Program-made: the position numbers and the translations under genes
Notes under the pieces: generated by a model
What the model was told of the DNA's origin: nothing
Seen by the model: only the letters and a program-made list of their open reading frames with translations
The model's database searches: none
Source of the DNA: Xanthomonas massiliensis
GTDB lineage: Bacteria > Pseudomonadota > Gammaproteobacteria > Xanthomonadales > Xanthomonadaceae
Direction: 5' to 3'
Assembly: GCF_900018785.1 (NCBI RefSeq)
Contig: NZ_FCOY01000004.1
Location: forward strand, 62,001 to 126,000
Length of the DNA stretch: 64,000 nt
Shown: positions 63,508-64,000 of the stretch, piece after piece
Numbering within the stretch: position 1 is the stretch's first letter
How the letters are laid out: every line of letters begins with the position of its first letter

Positions 63508-64000
63508 CCTGATTAGCACGATCTTTCAGCGCAGTCGCAAGTGGTGAGAGCGTTACGCAGCATGTTGGGGTCATCGCTCTCGGGAGATCAGAAGATGGCC
63601 ATGAACCGTGTGCAGTTCCAGCCGGGCCTGTCGTTGCCGGCGTTCCTCAAGCGCTATGGCAGCGAGCGCCAGTGCGAGCAGGCGCTGGAGGCCTCGCGCT
63701 GGCCGCATGGCTTCGTCTGTCCTCGTTGCGCCGGTACGGCGCACAGCCGGTTCCAGCGTCACGGTGCCACGTACTGGCAGTGCACGGCCTGCCACCGCCA
63801 GACCAGCCTGCGCTCGGGTACGGTGATGGACAACAGCAAGCTGCCGCTGCGGACCTGGCTGCTGGGCATGTACCTGCTGGGCCAGAGCAAGACCAACCTG
63901 TCGGCGCTGGAGCTGATGCGGCACCTGGGCGTGAGCTACCCGGCGGCGTGGCGGATGAAGCACAAGCTGATGCAGGCGATGGCCGAGCGCGAGGCGGGCC
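63508..64000 (+). mobile_element. Second IS1595-family element (left end, continues outside)
   Basis: The left end begins CCTGATTAGCACGATCTTTC at 63508, nearly the same terminal repeat as the element at 59426 (CCTGATTAGCCC...). The preceding 8 bp TTTCGGCT (63500-63507) would be its target duplication; the right copy lies outside the window. Confidence 0.8.
63595..64000 (+). CDS. IS1595-family transposase (3' end beyond window)
   Basis: The first 135 residues of a second transposase, starting MAMNRVQFQPGLSLPAFLKR with GGAG 9 nt upstream. It has a zinc ribbon (CPRCAGTAHSRFQ and YWQCTACHRQ) and SKTNLSALELMRHLGVSYPAAWRMKHK, parallel to but clearly different from the transposase at 59444-60406. 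Orientation is opposite to that copy. The DDE domain is cut by the window edge. Confidence 0.9.
   Translation, partial: MAMNRVQFQPGLSLPAFLKRYGSERQCEQALEASRWPHGFVCPRCAGTAHSRFQRHGATYWQCTACHRQTSLRSGTVMDNSKLPLRTWLLGMYLLGQSKTNLSALELMRHLGVSYPAAWRMKHKLMQAMAEREAG

Larger units (their letters stand above)
55722..64000. mobile_element. Integrated mobilizable element carrying a plasmid replicon (left part)
   Basis: From the tRNA to the window edge every gene is non-housekeeping: tyrosine recombinase, AT-rich orphan, HTH protein, RepA initiator, iteron origin, oriT, MobC/TraJ-like and relaxase genes, and two IS1595-family insertions. GC content falls well below the chromosome in 57000-58460. Presence of integrase, replication and mobilization modules together suggests an integrated plasmid or an integrative mobilizable element. 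The right boundary and second attachment site are not in the window, so its full content is unknown. Confidence 0.8.

Noticed and set aside
55798-64000. Right attachment site of the element inside the window
   Set aside because: No second copy of the tRNA 3' end is visible to the right edge, so the boundary must be outside.

Overview
The window is a GC-rich (near 70 %) chromosomal segment of a gammaproteobacterium of the Xanthomonadaceae/Lysobacteraceae type. This rests on recognised gene content: a monomeric NADP-isocitrate dehydrogenase close to aceK, a Rho factor with a long low-complexity N-terminal extension, a zinc-finger-less TopA, and the rhlB/trxA/rho, smg-dprA-LysM/def-fmt-rsmB and dtd-rpoD-tRNA-Ile2 neighbourhoods. 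The genus cannot be fixed from sequence alone.

Positions 1-6456 hold the interference half of a type I-C CRISPR-Cas operon on the minus strand (cas3, cas5c, cas8c, cas7, then cas4, which runs off the left edge). Adaptation genes and the CRISPR array, if present, lie outside. Positions 6457-13430 carry icd, a tandem repeat array that looks derived from the 3' end of a small gene, a LysR regulator, aceK and a periplasmic protein with two TonB-C-like domains. Positions 13552-22347 are housekeeping: rho and trxA, the helicase rhlB, ftsEX, a two-receiver response regulator with a degenerate first receiver, ung and rpoH. Positions 22531-27302 carry ndh and priA, separated by a 144-bp-period repeat array. 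Next to priA is a gene-free island with two perfect DnaA boxes in inverted orientation and an AT-rich stretch.

Positions 27684-43470 hold a sigma-like membrane protein/DUF3106 pair, a DUF3667 membrane protein, a MATE transporter, sppA, a small lipoprotein, an SDR enzyme, two DUF4124 genes, tsaC, topA, smg, dprA (broken by one extra base in a homopolymer) and a LysM protein. Positions 43598-55603 hold def-fmt-rsmB, an LPS/glycan cluster (two glycosyltransferases, an O-antigen-ligase-like protein, a CDP-glycerol transferase-like protein), ribA, lpxL, dtd and rpoD.

From tRNA-Ile2(CAT) at 55722 to the right edge the window changes character. A tyrosine recombinase sits just downstream of the tRNA. 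It is followed by an AT-rich gene of unknown function, a small HTH protein, a RepA-type initiator, an iteron array with a DnaA box, an oriT-like hairpin with a nic-like sequence, a MobC/TraJ-like protein and an RP4-TraI-like relaxase. One complete IS1595-family element with an 8-bp target duplication and the start of a second one are inserted here. The whole looks like a mobilizable element that kept a plasmid replicon and integrated at the tRNA gene. Its far end is outside the window. It is the most novel-looking part of the sequence.
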